From contig JAMCQI010000062.1 of NCBI GenBank assembly GCA_023381515.1, positions 1 to 61,146 of the forward strand: 61,146 nt of DNA, written 5' to 3'. The notes beneath the pieces are model-generated. The model saw only the letters and a list, made by a program, of their open reading frames with translations, was not told the origin of the DNA and did no database searches. The position numbers and the translations under genes are program-made. Positions within the stretch are counted from its first letter, which is position 1. Every line of letters starts with the position of its first letter. Positions 27,012 to 35,908 of the stretch are shown one piece after another. The DNA is from Chloroflexota bacterium. Its GTDB lineage: Bacteria > Chloroflexota > Anaerolineae > UBA4142.

Positions 27012-27234
27012 GGAAACCTCCTGAGGAGAGACCGCGGCATGCTGCTGGCGTTCACGGACGGACAAGCCAAGCGTACCTTGGCTCAACCGAAAAAGCAATG
27101 GTTCTTTTGGTGGAGGAGGCGTGGCGAATATTACCCATGTCGATAATAATCCCAAGCACCCTCCAGGTCAAAACAGACGACTGGCATAATAGGCTTCTTC
27201 GCGTTGGCGACGATCGCTAATCCCCCTTTCTATC

Positions 27235-27263
27235 TTGACAGACTGCTACAAGCGCGATACATT
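27235..27263 (+). promoter_or_regulatory. Predicted promoter of the recombinase gene
   Basis: TTGACA (27235-27240), 17-nt spacer, TACATT (27258-27263). Confidence 0.7.
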
Positions 27264-27269
27264 ATCTAT

Positions 27270-27285
27270 TAGAATGTTGATTCTA
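27270..27285. promoter_or_regulatory. Dyad, candidate operator
   Basis: TAGAAT (27270-27275), 4 nt, ATTCTA (27280-27285), followed by TTCTAGAA overlapping the right half. It covers the expected transcription start of the recombinase gene, where a repressor would block it. Confidence 0.4.
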
Positions 27286-27310
27286 GAAGACAATTCAGGA
27301 GCCGCACAAA

Positions 27311-28351
27311 ATGAAGAAGCTGAAGGCGATGCCACGGAGCCGGTTGATTTCGCAGAATGCGGCCAGGGTTTTGGCTGAGGCAGCAGCAAGTGGTTTACTG
27401 CTGGCGGACCAAGGGCCGTCGGAACAGAACTCGGCGGCGCTCTATCTGGCGAGCCTGGCTCCAGGATCGCGGCGTACCATGCAGGACGCGCTAAGCGAGA
27501 TCGCGGGTTTGCTGAGCAACGGCCAAGCGAACGCGTTCAGCTTGGATTGGGGCCGCTTGCGCTTTCAACACTCTGCCGCGATAAGAACAAAACTCGCCGA
27601 GAACCAGAGCGCGGCGACGGTGAACAAAAAGCTTTCTGCATTGCGGGGGGTGCTGAACGCGGCGTTTCGCCTGGGGCACATGAATGCGGAGGATTACACA
27701 AGCGCGCATGACGTCAAGTCGGTCAAGGGTCAGAAGCGGATGGCCGGGCGAGTCCTTGGACCTGGTGAGATAGAGGCCTTGTTGAGAGCGTGCAGAAATG
27801 ACAACAGTGCCGGCGGGGCCCGTGACGGTGCGATCATCGCGCTTGGGGCCGCCGCGGGCCTGCGGCGGGCGGAGCTTTGCGCGCTTGATTTGAAGGATTA
27901 CGACCGATCGACGGGGATGCTTCTGGTGTGCGGCCAAGGCGACTGGGAGCGAATGACCCGCGTGAAAGACGGCGCGGCTCATTGGCTGGAGGATTGGCAA
28001 AGGGCACGCGGCAACAGGCCGGGCGCTCTATTTGTGCCCATTAACAAAGGTGGGCGCATTCTCACAGACCGACGACTTGTGCCGCAGACCGTTCTCGATA
28101 TCGTCGGGAAGCGGGCCGAGCAAGCGGGCGTAAAGGATATCAGTCCCCAGGATTTTCGACGCACCTTCATCAGTGGGCTTTTTGACGCCGGTGTAGACAT
28201 TGCGACCGTGCAGAAAGTCGCGGGGCATGCGAACATAGCAACAACCGCCCGGTATGATCGACGGGATGAAAAAGCGGACAAGGGTGCAACGGATTGTTTG
28301 CATGTGCCATATTGGAAAAAGCGCGCCCGGGCGAGTGCTTGTTCTGAATAG
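27311..28351 (+). CDS. Tyrosine recombinase / integrase
   Basis: 346 residues. A SAM-like N-terminal DNA-binding domain (about 35-140) and the catalytic domain are present. Catalytic residues: Arg185 in GLRRAEL, Arg283 in FRRTFISG, His306 in AGHANIATT and nucleophile Tyr315 in ARYDRR. The usual box II histidine (HDLRRT) is replaced by Gln280 (QDFRRT). It lies 310 nt from tRNA-Arg(TCT), a typical integration target, but no other element genes or flanking direct repeats were found, so it may be a stand-alone or remnant integrase. Confidence 0.88.
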   Translation: MKKLKAMPRSRLISQNAARVLAEAAASGLLLADQGPSEQNSAALYLASLAPGSRRTMQDALSEIAGLLSNGQANAFSLDWGRLRFQHSAAIRTKLAENQSAATVNKKLSALRGVLNAAFRLGHMNAEDYTSAHDVKSVKGQKRMAGRVLGPGEIEALLRACRNDNSAGGARDGAIIALGAAAGLRRAELCALDLKDYDRSTGMLLVCGQGDWERMTRVKDGAAHWLEDWQRARGNRPGALFVPINKGGRILTDRRLVPQTVLDIVGKRAEQAGVKDISPQDFRRTFISGLFDAGVDIATVQKVAGHANIATTARYDRRDEKADKGATDCLHVPYWKKRARASACSE

Positions 28352-28660
28352 TTTTCATGCCTCACTTGCTTTCATTTTGCAGATACGCGGGATACTATTG
28401 AGTAGGACGTTCGAACTAGCCCCCAACTGGCGCTTTAGCGGAGTTTCGGCCCAAGCGCTGGAGGATGAGCGCGCATGATTGCGAATGAGGCGCGATCTAA
28501 CCCATTCGCACCGCATATCTCTATAGTACCTGTCGCTTTATGCGTCTGGACGCATCGCCGGCAGGCTTTTCACTCTTGGCAAGTGGCTTTTTGTGAAGAG
28601 AGGAATATCCGCTGAGCGGTAGAGGAAGAAAAGGTCCTGCACAACCAGGAGGACACCAGG
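28352..28660. other. Spacer between recombinase and tRNA-Arg
   Basis: No gene is supported in this 309-nt stretch. It holds a 7-bp dyad ATGCGTC/GACGCAT with a 2-nt loop near 28536-28552 and the tRNA terminator hairpin at its right end. Confidence 0.5.
28634..28654 (-). terminator. Possible terminator after tRNA-Arg
   Basis: On the minus strand GTCCT (28654-28650) and AGGAC (28638-28634) form a short stem followed by CTTTTC, 7 nt after the tRNA 3' end. Confidence 0.45.
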
Positions 28661-28734
28661 CGCCCCTGGCGGGACTCGAACCCACAACCAACTGCTTAGA
28701 AGGCAGGTGCTCTGTCCGATTGAGCTACAGGGGC
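28661..28734 (-). tRNA. tRNA-Arg (anticodon TCT)
   Basis: A 74-nt cloverleaf on the minus strand. The acceptor stem GCCCCTG/CAGGGGC is perfect, with discriminator G. D arm GCTC/GAGC; anticodon loop CTTCTAA with TCT at 28698-28700; T arm GTGGG-TTCGAGT-CCCGC. The first anticodon-stem pair is a C-T mismatch. The 3' CCA is not encoded, matching the CCA-adding enzyme at 10238. Confidence 0.95.
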
Positions 28735-28744
28735 TCACTTGTTT

Positions 28745-28773
28745 ATTCTACTACGAATCCAAGCTGTGGTCAA
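28745..28773 (-). promoter_or_regulatory. tRNA-Arg promoter
   Basis: On the minus strand TTGACC (28773-28768), 17 nt, TAGAAT (28750-28745), 10 nt before the mature tRNA 5' end. Confidence 0.7.
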
Positions 28774-28788
28774 AGGGAAATGTCCTGA

Positions 28789-28817
28789 TTGTGCGTCTCC
28801 GCCCTTCGTGATATACT
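28789..28817 (+). promoter_or_regulatory. Promoter of the small membrane protein gene
   Basis: TTGTGC (28789-28794), 17 nt, TATACT (28812-28817), divergent from the tRNA promoter. Confidence 0.6.
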
Positions 28818-28880
28818 GAATGTGCACGGCTAGGCCTTGCCCCCTTGCTCGGTTCTCTCCAAGAGAGACGGAGGTGAGAA

Positions 28881-29285
28881 ATGTTGGTCGCTTTACTCGC
28901 GGTCACGTTCGTTATCGCGTTCCTGGTCTCGACCGTGGTCGTGTTCGTCTTTGGCAAGCCAATCGACGCGATCCTGCGACGGATCCTTTCGGAGGACATC
29001 AGTCAGGCGTGGACCAGGTACCTCAAGTTCGCGATCTACGTCATGGGCATCGGCGGGGGCGTCCGTGTATGGGATTATGAAAAATACTTGACGCCCATTC
29101 AACCGTACAACGCGGTCTTGCCACTCACGTCCGACCGCTGGGCGCTTGAAATCTATCAGACGATCATTAGTACTCTCCAGGCGACAGTCACCATCCTCCT
29201 CGTCTTTTTCGTGTTCGCGCTTATCGCCATGGTCGTCGTGCGCGCAGTCGAAGCCCGAACGCCTAGGGTCGAGCCGCAACGGTAA
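28881..29285 (+). CDS. Small membrane protein of unknown function
   Basis: 134 residues. Two clear membrane helices, at 2-25 and about 98-122, are separated by an amphipathic, probably external part with YLKFAIYVMGIGGGVRVWDYEKYL. The ATG follows GGAGGTG. No family is recognised. It stands alone between the tRNA and a reverse HAD gene. Confidence 0.75.
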   Translation: MLVALLAVTFVIAFLVSTVVVFVFGKPIDAILRRILSEDISQAWTRYLKFAIYVMGIGGGVRVWDYEKYLTPIQPYNAVLPLTSDRWALEIYQTIISTLQATVTILLVFFVFALIAMVVVRAVEARTPRVEPQR

Positions 29286-29502
29286 CACAAGATCGCTGCG
29301 GTGGCAATCGGTAGGCGATGCGCAACGCGTGGAGACCGCTCTACCTCTGCTTCGTGTCCTCTTCGGGGCCCTCCATGGTGGGGGAAAAGTAGGTTGGGGT
29401 GGGGCCTGTGGAGCGGCAGGAGCCAAGCTGCCGCCTCCTCAGGTGCCTCTTTTCCGTTTCCTCCGCTAACGCGTAGGAGAGGGGAGGGTGACGGGGACTT
29501 GC

Positions 29503-30108
29503 TTATCGAGACAACACACCCTCGATGTCGCGAATCGCCTGCTTTGTACTTACAAATTGTAATCCGATCATCCCAATCGCTCTAGCCGCTTGCACATTCT
29601 CCGGCATGTCGTCAAGAAAGATAGCTTCCTCAGGCTGCACCCCCAGCTTGTCGAGCGCGATGCGGTAAATTCTTTCCTGCGGCTTGGCACACCCAACCTC
29701 CGCGGAGATGATGATCCAATCGACCGCATTCCCCAGCCCCAGGGTCTCTGAGATCGTCTTGCGCGCGGCCGGCCACGCGTTGCTGAGAATCGCCGTCTTG
29801 TATTTTGGGCGCAGGCTCGCGAGGAAACTCGCTAGCTCGGTGTCCAACCTATCGCCCCGGAAAAAGTCCCGGGCGAGCTGACCAGCATCCGCCTCACTCA
29901 GCTTGAAATGCTCGCCCACATTCTTCCAGACGTCGGCATCTTTGAGTTCGCCGATGGACGCGCGATAGGAAACGTCCGATCCAAAGACCGCGTCGGACAG
30001 GCCTCCCTGCCTCAGTCCCAGCCGCTGCTCCCACTCCCGGCGGCCGCTCTGGTCTTCTGTCCGCAAAAGCACACCGCCCATGTCAAATATCACTGCACGT
30101 ACGGCCAT
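29503..30108 (-). CDS. HAD-superfamily hydrolase (subfamily IA)
   Basis: 201 residues. Motif I FDMGGVL (nucleophile Asp9; the usual second Asp is Gly, as in many IA members), motif II LSNAWP, motif III lysine in GCAKPQERIY and motif IV FLDDMPENV. A phosphatase or dehalogenase of a small metabolite. It starts 18 nt after the stop of the propeller lipoprotein and is probably co-transcribed with it. GAGGAG lies before the ATG. Confidence 0.88.
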   Translation of the reverse strand: MAVRAVIFDMGGVLLRTEDQSGRREWEQRLGLRQGGLSDAVFGSDVSYRASIGELKDADVWKNVGEHFKLSEADAGQLARDFFRGDRLDTELASFLASLRPKYKTAILSNAWPAARKTISETLGLGNAVDWIIISAEVGCAKPQERIYRIALDKLGVQPEEAIFLDDMPENVQAARAIGMIGLQFVSTKQAIRDIEGVLSR

Positions 30109-30126
30109 TCAATACTCCTCGCTCCT

Positions 30127-32763
30127 CTATTCCCAATGACCATCATTATACATGATGATGACGGGCGTCGACTTCGCGCCCGTCATGACCACGCCGCGCT
30201 CGAACAATTGGAGCGGCGCATCATACAGCCCGACCTCATCTCCGGTCGCCGCGCCGATTTTGGTCCTCACTCCCTCTTGCGCACACCAGACCTTGCCAAA
30301 GCCGCGCGTCGGCTTGGCAAGCCCGGGCGGAACGAAAATGCCGGGACACGAGTCCGCGGGTTGCGAGTCTTCCCACGTATCGTTAAAGGCGAGCCAGGTC
30401 TTGTCGCCAAACAAAATAAGGATGCTCTTCGCGTCTGCCCGGTAATACATCGTCCCACGCTCAAACGGGCGCATGGCGAAATTGGCGTGTGATTCGGGAG
30501 CCAACGGGCAGCCGAGATGGCTGGCCAGGACTCGGTTCCAGCGACTGCTCACTGCCGGTCCTACAGGGAACCGGCATGTCACCTGCGGGCTGAGAGTCGG
30601 TGTTCCAGTCGGGCGTGACGTCGGCGTGAGGATAGGGAAGGTGGCGGTGTATATCCCGGGGGGCATCGTCGGCCAGGGAGTAGGCGTCAGAGTCGGCGTT
30701 GGGGACGGAGGTGTCCGGACTACTAGATCTTGTATGAGGGACACCACACCGTCCTCCCGGCCGACAACGTAGATTGTGTTTCCCAATCGCGTCATTTGCC
30801 CCGGGAACGGCACTCTTAGCCGCCCGACCTCGCCGAAAAAAGTGCCATCCAGAACCTGGATCATGTCGTCCGCAGGAACTGGAGTCGGGCCGTATCCGCG
30901 CGCATAGCTCGTGGCGTGCGACAGGAAAAGGTGATGCGTCTGCGGATTGTAGACCATCCCAATCGTCCGCGCGGGCAAGGCCAGAGAGAGCACCCTGGCA
31001 TCGGTCGCGTCGAAGACGTCCAGCTCGTCGGTGTGGGCGAGCGGGTGGGTAGCGGCGTTAAACTCGCGATTCGCTTCCGGGTCGATCTCCATTGCCGTGG
31101 TGTTCCCGGATTGCGCCAAGCCGCTCCTCTGCTTGAGTGTTGCCCCATCCACACTATATGTCTGATAACGCGAGTTGGACCCCGGCACGCCGTTTGACGC
31201 CATAACATATAGTCGGTCGATATTCGGGTTGATCCGGACCATTAGAGGTGGATTGCCCGAATTCAGCGTCATTCCTTGCAGGACGAGCGACCCGAGCGGC
31301 TTGAGGTCGTTCAGACCGAGGATGACGCCTCCCGCGAATAGGCGCGCGTGGACAGGGTCTACGGCGACGGTCGTGAGCGGCTGCGTGATCGGCGCCGTCG
31401 TTGTGACGTTGAAATTGGTCTCGTCGATGACCGAGACGGTGCCGTCGGCGGCATTCGCCACGAAAAGCCGGTTTGACCGGTCGTCACGTGCCAGGTCGCG
31501 GGGATGGTGGCCGACAGGGATCTCTTTGACGAGGCGCGCCCCCTCGAGGACATAGACCGAGTCGGTCGAAGCATTGGCCACGTAGACCCGTCCGCTGGCC
31601 GGGTTTGCCACAATCGCGGTCGGCATCATCGCAAGCGGGATTACTGCCTGAACCTCGTTCAAATCGGTGCCAACTACGGTAATGTTGTCGCTGTCAGAGT
31701 TCCCGACGTACAGACGGTGCGCCTTTTCGTCAAGTGCGAGCGCCCGAGGGGCCATATCGATCCGTATTGTTCTGATGACGGTCATCTCGCGCGGGTCGAT
31801 AATTGTCACATCGTTGCTGTAGGAATTCGCGACGTACGCGCGGCTCCCGTCCGAGTTCACGACCACCCCCGCCGGGTCTTGGCCAATCTTGGCTCGGCTC
31901 CGAATTGCGCCGGTCTTCGGGTCAATGGCCGTCAGGTATTGGACTGAGGACGCTGACTCGTACGTCGACGTCAAAATCGCATCCGAGGCCGGATCGGCCG
32001 CGAGGGTGTAATAGCCTCCCGTGACGGGCAAGAGTGCAGTCAGATGCAGATCTTGAGAGTCTATGACCGCCGTCCGGTCATACAAGTTGGCATAGAGCCG
32101 GTGATGGACGATGTCCCCTGCGAGATTGATGATCGAAAACGCGTTTGGAAGGTGGATCGTTGAACCGGTCTCCAGGTTCATGGGGTCGAGGACGAGGATG
32201 GTTCCCTTTGAGTCAAGCCCGACGAACAAGCGGCCGTCAAAAAAGAGGAGCGAACGGATCGCCTCACCGACGTTCCGGGTACGGACCACGTGATCGTTGG
32301 TAATGATGCTGATGCTCCCGGTGTCGTTGCTCGCTACGTACAGCAGGTTCGATGTCGGGTCCGCGGCGAGCGCGACGGGCTGTTTGCCGACCGGAATATA
32401 GCCCGCTACCTTGTCGTTATCCACGATGGCGATATTGTTCGTCTCCGTGTTCAACACATACAGCCCGCTTCCCATCAGCTCCATCGCATACGGATGGCGT
32501 CCCCTTTCAGGCAGATTCCATAAAGCGATCCGGTCGGTCACCACCGGGAGACTCACACTCGGAAGAGTGGACGTGGGCGCTGCGGACGAGAGCGCCCGCG
32601 GGGAATTTGTACGGGTGGAAGCAGGAGGCTGACCGGGTGAAAGGGATTGGGCAGCCTGAGGAGTGACCCCTTTCGGGACCGCAGGGACAACGGGCTTGGT
32701 CGCGGGACTGCAACCGGCTACCAGCCAACAGGCGACGATGATGACGACCATTCTGCAATTCAT
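30127..32763 (-). CDS. YVTN-type beta-propeller lipoprotein
   Basis: 878 residues. The signal peptide MNCRMVVIIVACWLVAGC carries a lipobox (VAGC). The body is a run of YncE/YVTN-type blades, for example GYIPVGKQPVALA, LYVASNDTGSI, AYVANSYSNDVTIID and VYVANASTDSVYV. A Thr/Pro-rich linker leads to a C-terminal domain with two LGFP-like units (SHLGCPLAPES and FERGTMYY). Cell-surface binding is likely; no enzymatic motif is seen. The frame extends 25 codons upstream, but the promoter at 32783-32811 and GAGGAAA fix the ATG at 32763. Confidence 0.88.
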   Translation of the reverse strand: MNCRMVVIIVACWLVAGCSPATKPVVPAVPKGVTPQAAQSLSPGQPPASTRTNSPRALSSAAPTSTLPSVSLPVVTDRIALWNLPERGRHPYAMELMGSGLYVLNTETNNIAIVDNDKVAGYIPVGKQPVALAADPTSNLLYVASNDTGSISIITNDHVVRTRNVGEAIRSLLFFDGRLFVGLDSKGTILVLDPMNLETGSTIHLPNAFSIINLAGDIVHHRLYANLYDRTAVIDSQDLHLTALLPVTGGYYTLAADPASDAILTSTYESASSVQYLTAIDPKTGAIRSRAKIGQDPAGVVVNSDGSRAYVANSYSNDVTIIDPREMTVIRTIRIDMAPRALALDEKAHRLYVGNSDSDNITVVGTDLNEVQAVIPLAMMPTAIVANPASGRVYVANASTDSVYVLEGARLVKEIPVGHHPRDLARDDRSNRLFVANAADGTVSVIDETNFNVTTTAPITQPLTTVAVDPVHARLFAGGVILGLNDLKPLGSLVLQGMTLNSGNPPLMVRINPNIDRLYVMASNGVPGSNSRYQTYSVDGATLKQRSGLAQSGNTTAMEIDPEANREFNAATHPLAHTDELDVFDATDARVLSLALPARTIGMVYNPQTHHLFLSHATSYARGYGPTPVPADDMIQVLDGTFFGEVGRLRVPFPGQMTRLGNTIYVVGREDGVVSLIQDLVVRTPPSPTPTLTPTPWPTMPPGIYTATFPILTPTSRPTGTPTLSPQVTCRFPVGPAVSSRWNRVLASHLGCPLAPESHANFAMRPFERGTMYYRADAKSILILFGDKTWLAFNDTWEDSQPADSCPGIFVPPGLAKPTRGFGKVWCAQEGVRTKIGAATGDEVGLYDAPLQLFERGVVMTGAKSTPVIIMYNDGHWE

Positions 32764-32782
32764 GGCTTTCCTCGGCAGCCCC

Positions 32783-32811
32783 ATTCTAGCCAAACAGCCC
32801 GTTACAGTCAA
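32783..32811 (-). promoter_or_regulatory. Promoter of the propeller lipoprotein operon
   Basis: On the minus strand TTGACT (32811-32806), 17 nt, TAGAAT (32788-32783). It overlaps an upstream in-frame ATG at 32784, which excludes that codon as the start. Confidence 0.75.
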
Positions 32812-33154
32812 AGACAAGGTTTCGGGTTCAAGGCCCAAGGTTCAAGGTTCTCGGTTCCCATATCTCATCAGACTTACGGCCCCGAACTCGAAACTCTGCG
32901 GTTTTGGTACCGTCAAGCTCCATCTCGGTTCATTGGGTCATTGTCCTGCACTACTAAAGGTGGTACGCGCGCCCGGTGTCCGCGCCCTAGCCATTGGGGG
33001 TCTGCGAGTGCCCTTCCTCGAGTGGCATGATTTCAAGATTTAAGGTTTGCGAACCACGCCCGAGTCCTAGGGCTTTGTCAAGTGCGTGTCTACAAGGGGC
33101 GGAATTCGGGCGCTCCATTCAAGACCTCCAAATCAGTTCGTTTGCTTTCCCTGA

Positions 33155-33183
33155 TTGACAGCGTGGCTCGCATATCGTATTCT
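33155..33183 (+). promoter_or_regulatory. Promoter of the response regulator gene
   Basis: Consensus TTGACA (33155-33160), 17 nt, TATTCT (33178-33183); leader of about 95 nt. Confidence 0.75.
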
Positions 33184-33283
33184 AGCGATAGTTATTTGCA
33201 CTCGTCACGACGCAAGCATTTGCAGGGTTCCCCGATTTATCCAAACCTCGCTTTGACCGGCAGAACGTGCAAGGAGGGTGACC

Positions 33284-33700
33284 GTGATTCGTGTCCTGGT
33301 TGCCGACGATGATCGCCGCGTTCGTCAAACGTACCGCCTTCTCCTAAAGAGGCAAACCGATATAGAGATCATAGGCGAGGTGGAGAATGGACGGGAGGCG
33401 ATCGACCTTGCGCGGAAACTCGATCCCGACGTAATTCTGATGGATATTCGCATGCCCGTCATGGACGGCCTCCAAGCGACACGCGTGCTCAGTGCGGGGA
33501 ACCGGTTTCGTGTTCTAATCGCCAGCGCTCTGCTGGAAGAAACGGCGGTGGGCACGGCCATGGCGAACGGTGCCCGTGGCTATCTGCTCAAAGGCGAGGG
33601 CTTTAAAGAGCTTGCATCTGCCATTCGGATCGTTTACGCCGGCAAAACCTTCATCAGCCCCTCGATTGAACGTCTCTTATTGTATTCTCTGTCGGCATAA
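33284..33700 (+). CDS. Single-domain response regulator
   Basis: 138 residues, only a receiver domain. The acidic pocket is Asp8-Asp10, phospho-acceptor Asp54 in ILMDIRMPVMDG, conserved Ser81 in IASA and Lys103 in YLLKGEGF. The sequence is of the NarL/FixJ receiver type, ending where a LuxR-type HTH domain would begin; the HTH is absent. AAGGAGG (33271-33277) makes the GTG at 33284 a better start than the GTG at 33278. A strong promoter and terminator make it a monocistronic unit. Confidence 0.9.
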   Translation: MIRVLVADDDRRVRQTYRLLLKRQTDIEIIGEVENGREAIDLARKLDPDVILMDIRMPVMDGLQATRVLSAGNRFRVLIASALLEETAVGTAMANGARGYLLKGEGFKELASAIRIVYAGKTFISPSIERLLLYSLSA

Positions 33701-33811
33701 CCGGGCAATCCCTCTCGTCTGATTTTCGAGAGGATGTCGGTGTGCTTTTCATCGATCGTGGATGCCGCGGCCAAAGAACGGGAAATGAGGTGCATGGCCC
33801 GGTGGGGAAAG

Positions 33812-33846
33812 AGACCTGACAGGACGGAGACCGGTCAGGTCTTTTT
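33812..33846 (+). terminator. Terminator of the response regulator gene
   Basis: AGACCTGAC (33812-33820) with GTCAGGTCT (33834-33842), 9 bp, followed by TTTT. Confidence 0.9.
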
Positions 33847-33856
33847 CTGTTTCGAT

Positions 33857-33884
33857 TTGCATTCGCCCTTTTTTGTGGTATCAT
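33857..33884 (+). promoter_or_regulatory. Promoter abutting the start of the membrane protein gene
   Basis: TTGCAT (33857-33862), 16 nt, TATCAT (33879-33884), 7 nt, then the ATG at 33892: a leaderless arrangement. Confidence 0.7.
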
Positions 33885-33891
33885 ACGCGTT

Positions 33892-34779
33892 ATGGAAGAA
33901 TCGTTGCGAACGCGGCCTCTGTTTGGCCGTTGGATCGCGCTTGACCTCCGTTCGACTCGGCCCCTGACTTTTATCGGGCCAGCCTGGGCGGCGCTCTGCG
34001 GCGCGATTGCTTCGGGCGGCTTGGCGTTCCGAGGCCAAAACATCCTCTTCCTGGTTCTATCCCTCTTGCTCTGCGACGCCGTTCTGGGCGGGTGGCGCGT
34101 GTTATGGGCCGAGTCAGAATGGCGGCGTCTCTTGCACCGTCGCGCGGCCGCAGAACAAGAAGTGTTCGATTGGGTTTCAGACCCATCCGATCCCAGGCTG
34201 GTTAACATCGCGCACTGGATCCTGAGGCAAATCGTACGCGGCGGGGCCCTCATCCGGCTGTTTGTCAACTCCGATTTCGTCCCCATCGCCACGGCCGGCA
34301 TCCTGGCCTTGAGCATTGCGGCCGTCCTTGGTTCGGTCACGATGGCTCTCGTCGTCGCCGCCATGATCCTGGCGCTCGTAGAAAGGGAGCTACGTCTGGA
34401 CTGGGCGGCTTGGCTCCGTGCCTTCGGCGAGATAACCCTTTCTTGGTTTATTGCCCAGTCCGCGCTCGGAGTCTTTTCCTGGCCGTCCCTTGTCATTGCG
34501 CTACTTTTTACTCTCGTCTACCGTGCTCTTCTGAGTCTGGTCACCGGGCGCAACGGGCGGTGGATCCTTGTGAGCAATCTGGCCCAAGTCGCGGTGGTCC
34601 TATTCCTTATCGCCGGCGACACAGCCTTGGGAGCGGGGATTGCCCTCCTCGGGCTGCTCGCTCAAATCCTTTGGCAAGCCCGCTATCATCAAGACCACGA
34701 CGGCGCTTTCTACGCCCGGCAGGTCCAATCTTACGTGCTTGTCGTCATGGCGGTTTCCGCGCTTGCTCTGTGGTTCTGA
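33892..34779 (+). CDS. Polytopic membrane protein of unknown function
   Basis: 295 residues with about eight hydrophobic helices (27-46, 50-66, 130-165, 182-200, 225-245, 245-262, 275-293) and a charged internal segment near 70-110 (WAESEWRRLLHRRAAAEQE). No family is recognised. No Shine-Dalgarno sequence; the ATG lies 7 nt after a -10 element. Confidence 0.75.
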   Translation: MEESLRTRPLFGRWIALDLRSTRPLTFIGPAWAALCGAIASGGLAFRGQNILFLVLSLLLCDAVLGGWRVLWAESEWRRLLHRRAAAEQEVFDWVSDPSDPRLVNIAHWILRQIVRGGALIRLFVNSDFVPIATAGILALSIAAVLGSVTMALVVAAMILALVERELRLDWAAWLRAFGEITLSWFIAQSALGVFSWPSLVIALLFTLVYRALLSLVTGRNGRWILVSNLAQVAVVLFLIAGDTALGAGIALLGLLAQILWQARYHQDHDGAFYARQVQSYVLVVMAVSALALWF

Positions 34780-34865
34780 TGTTATGTCCAATTCATGAGG
34801 GACGATGGACAGATGATGGGTTTGCGCTCGTTTAGGCTTTCACGGTCATTTTCCTTGGGGGGTTC

Positions 34866-35819
34866 ATGAAAGATTTTGTCGCCATCCGCGATCTCTCTTC
34901 CGCTCAGCTTGACGACTTGCTTTACACCGCCCAGAAGCTCAAGAACAAGTGGCGCAAAGGCGGAAACAAGCCTATGCTGGCGGGTAAGACGTTAGGAATG
35001 GTATTTCAAAAGCCCTCCCTCCGAACACGTGTCTCTTTCGACATGGCGATGCTCCAGCTTGGGGGGCATGCTCTTTATCTCTCGCCGAACGAAATTGGCC
35101 TGGGACAGCGTGAGAGCATAGCCGATGTGGCCCGCGTCCTCTCGCGCTACGTCGATGGCATCATGGCCCGCGTATTTGCTCATGCTCATGTCGTCGAGCT
35201 GGCGCAGTACTCGCGCGTGCCGGTCATCAACGGCCTGTCCGATTGGGAACATCCGTGCCAGGCTTTGTCGGATGCCCTCACTATCGTCGAAAAGTGTGGC
35301 GGACTGGAAGGAGTGCGTGTGGCCTTCTTGGGAGATGGCAACAATGTGGCTCGCTCCCTAATGTTTGCCTGTGCGCTCGGTGGGGCTCGCTTTGTCTGCG
35401 CCTCGCCCCAGGGCTATCAGTTGGATGCCGAATCGGTGGAGCAAGCGCGTCAGATGACCCGTGATTCCGGTGGCGACGTTCGAATGACCGACGATCCGCA
35501 GGAAGCGGCAAAGGGGGCGGACGTTCTCTACACCGACGTATGGGCAAGCATGGGGCAGGAGCAAGAAGCCACCGAGCGGGCCAAGGTGTTTCAGTCCTAT
35601 CAGGTAAATGCTACGCTCGTCGGCCTGGCCAACCAGGATGCGATTGTGATGCACTGCCTTCCCGCTCATCGCGGGGCCGAAATTACGGACGACGTGATTG
35701 ACGGACCACATTCGGTCGTTTTTGACCAAGCCGAAAACCGGATGCACGCTCAAAAAGCCGTCCTGGCCACTCTGATGGCGGACAATAAAACAAAAAAGAG
35801 CGCCAAGAGGAAGCGATAG
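34866..35819 (+). CDS. argF: Ornithine carbamoyltransferase
   Basis: 317 residues. The carbamoyl-phosphate motif SLRTRVSF (51-58; SxRTR), [11 protein letters not shown] and the late [11 protein letters not shown] mark an anabolic ornithine carbamoyltransferase. It makes citrulline from ornithine and carbamoyl phosphate in arginine synthesis. If the lys genes at 4-8 kb also serve arginine synthesis, this is the next step, but it is encoded apart from them. GGGGGG precedes the ATG; Lys/Arg-rich C-terminal tail. Confidence 0.96.
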   Translation: MKDFVAIRDLSSAQLDDLLYTAQKLKNKWRKGGNKPMLAGKTLGMVFQKPSLRTRVSFDMAMLQLGGHALYLSPNEIGLGQRESIADVARVLSRYVDGIMARVFAHAHVVELAQYSRVPVINGLSDWEHPCQALSDALTIVEKCGGLEGVRVAFLGDGNNVARSLMFACALGGARFVCASPQGYQLDAESVEQARQMTRDSGGDVRMTDDPQEAAKGADVLYTDVWASMGQEQEATERAKVFQSYQVNATLVGLANQDAIVMHCLPAHRGAEITDDVIDGPHSVVFDQAENRMHAQKAVLATLMADNKTKKSAKRKR

Positions 35820-35908
35820 TCGGAAGGTCGAATTCCTCAACGATCGCACAGCTGACGGCCAGATAACAAGATCACCCATTCATCTATTTACCTAATCACC
35901 TATTTGAC

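Larger units (their letters stand above)
32764..33283. other. Divergent intergenic region
   Basis: A 520-nt spacer between the propeller lipoprotein and the response regulator. Apart from the two outward promoters (32783-32811 minus, 33155-33183 plus) no gene or strong structure is supported; the short open frames here have no ribosome binding sites. Confidence 0.6.

Noticed and set aside
26577..27146. Long plus-strand frame opposite the amidohydrolase gene
   Set aside because: It is a shadow of the real reverse-strand gene, rich in Arg and without family motifs; the same holds for other long opposite-strand frames such as those over 9259-10245, 12998-13777 and 38477-39604.
27200..28661. Integrated element with att repeats at tRNA-Arg
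   Set aside because: I searched by eye for a second copy of the tRNA 3' segment (GGCGGGACTCGAACC on the plus strand) on the integrase side and found none; only the integrase itself is present.
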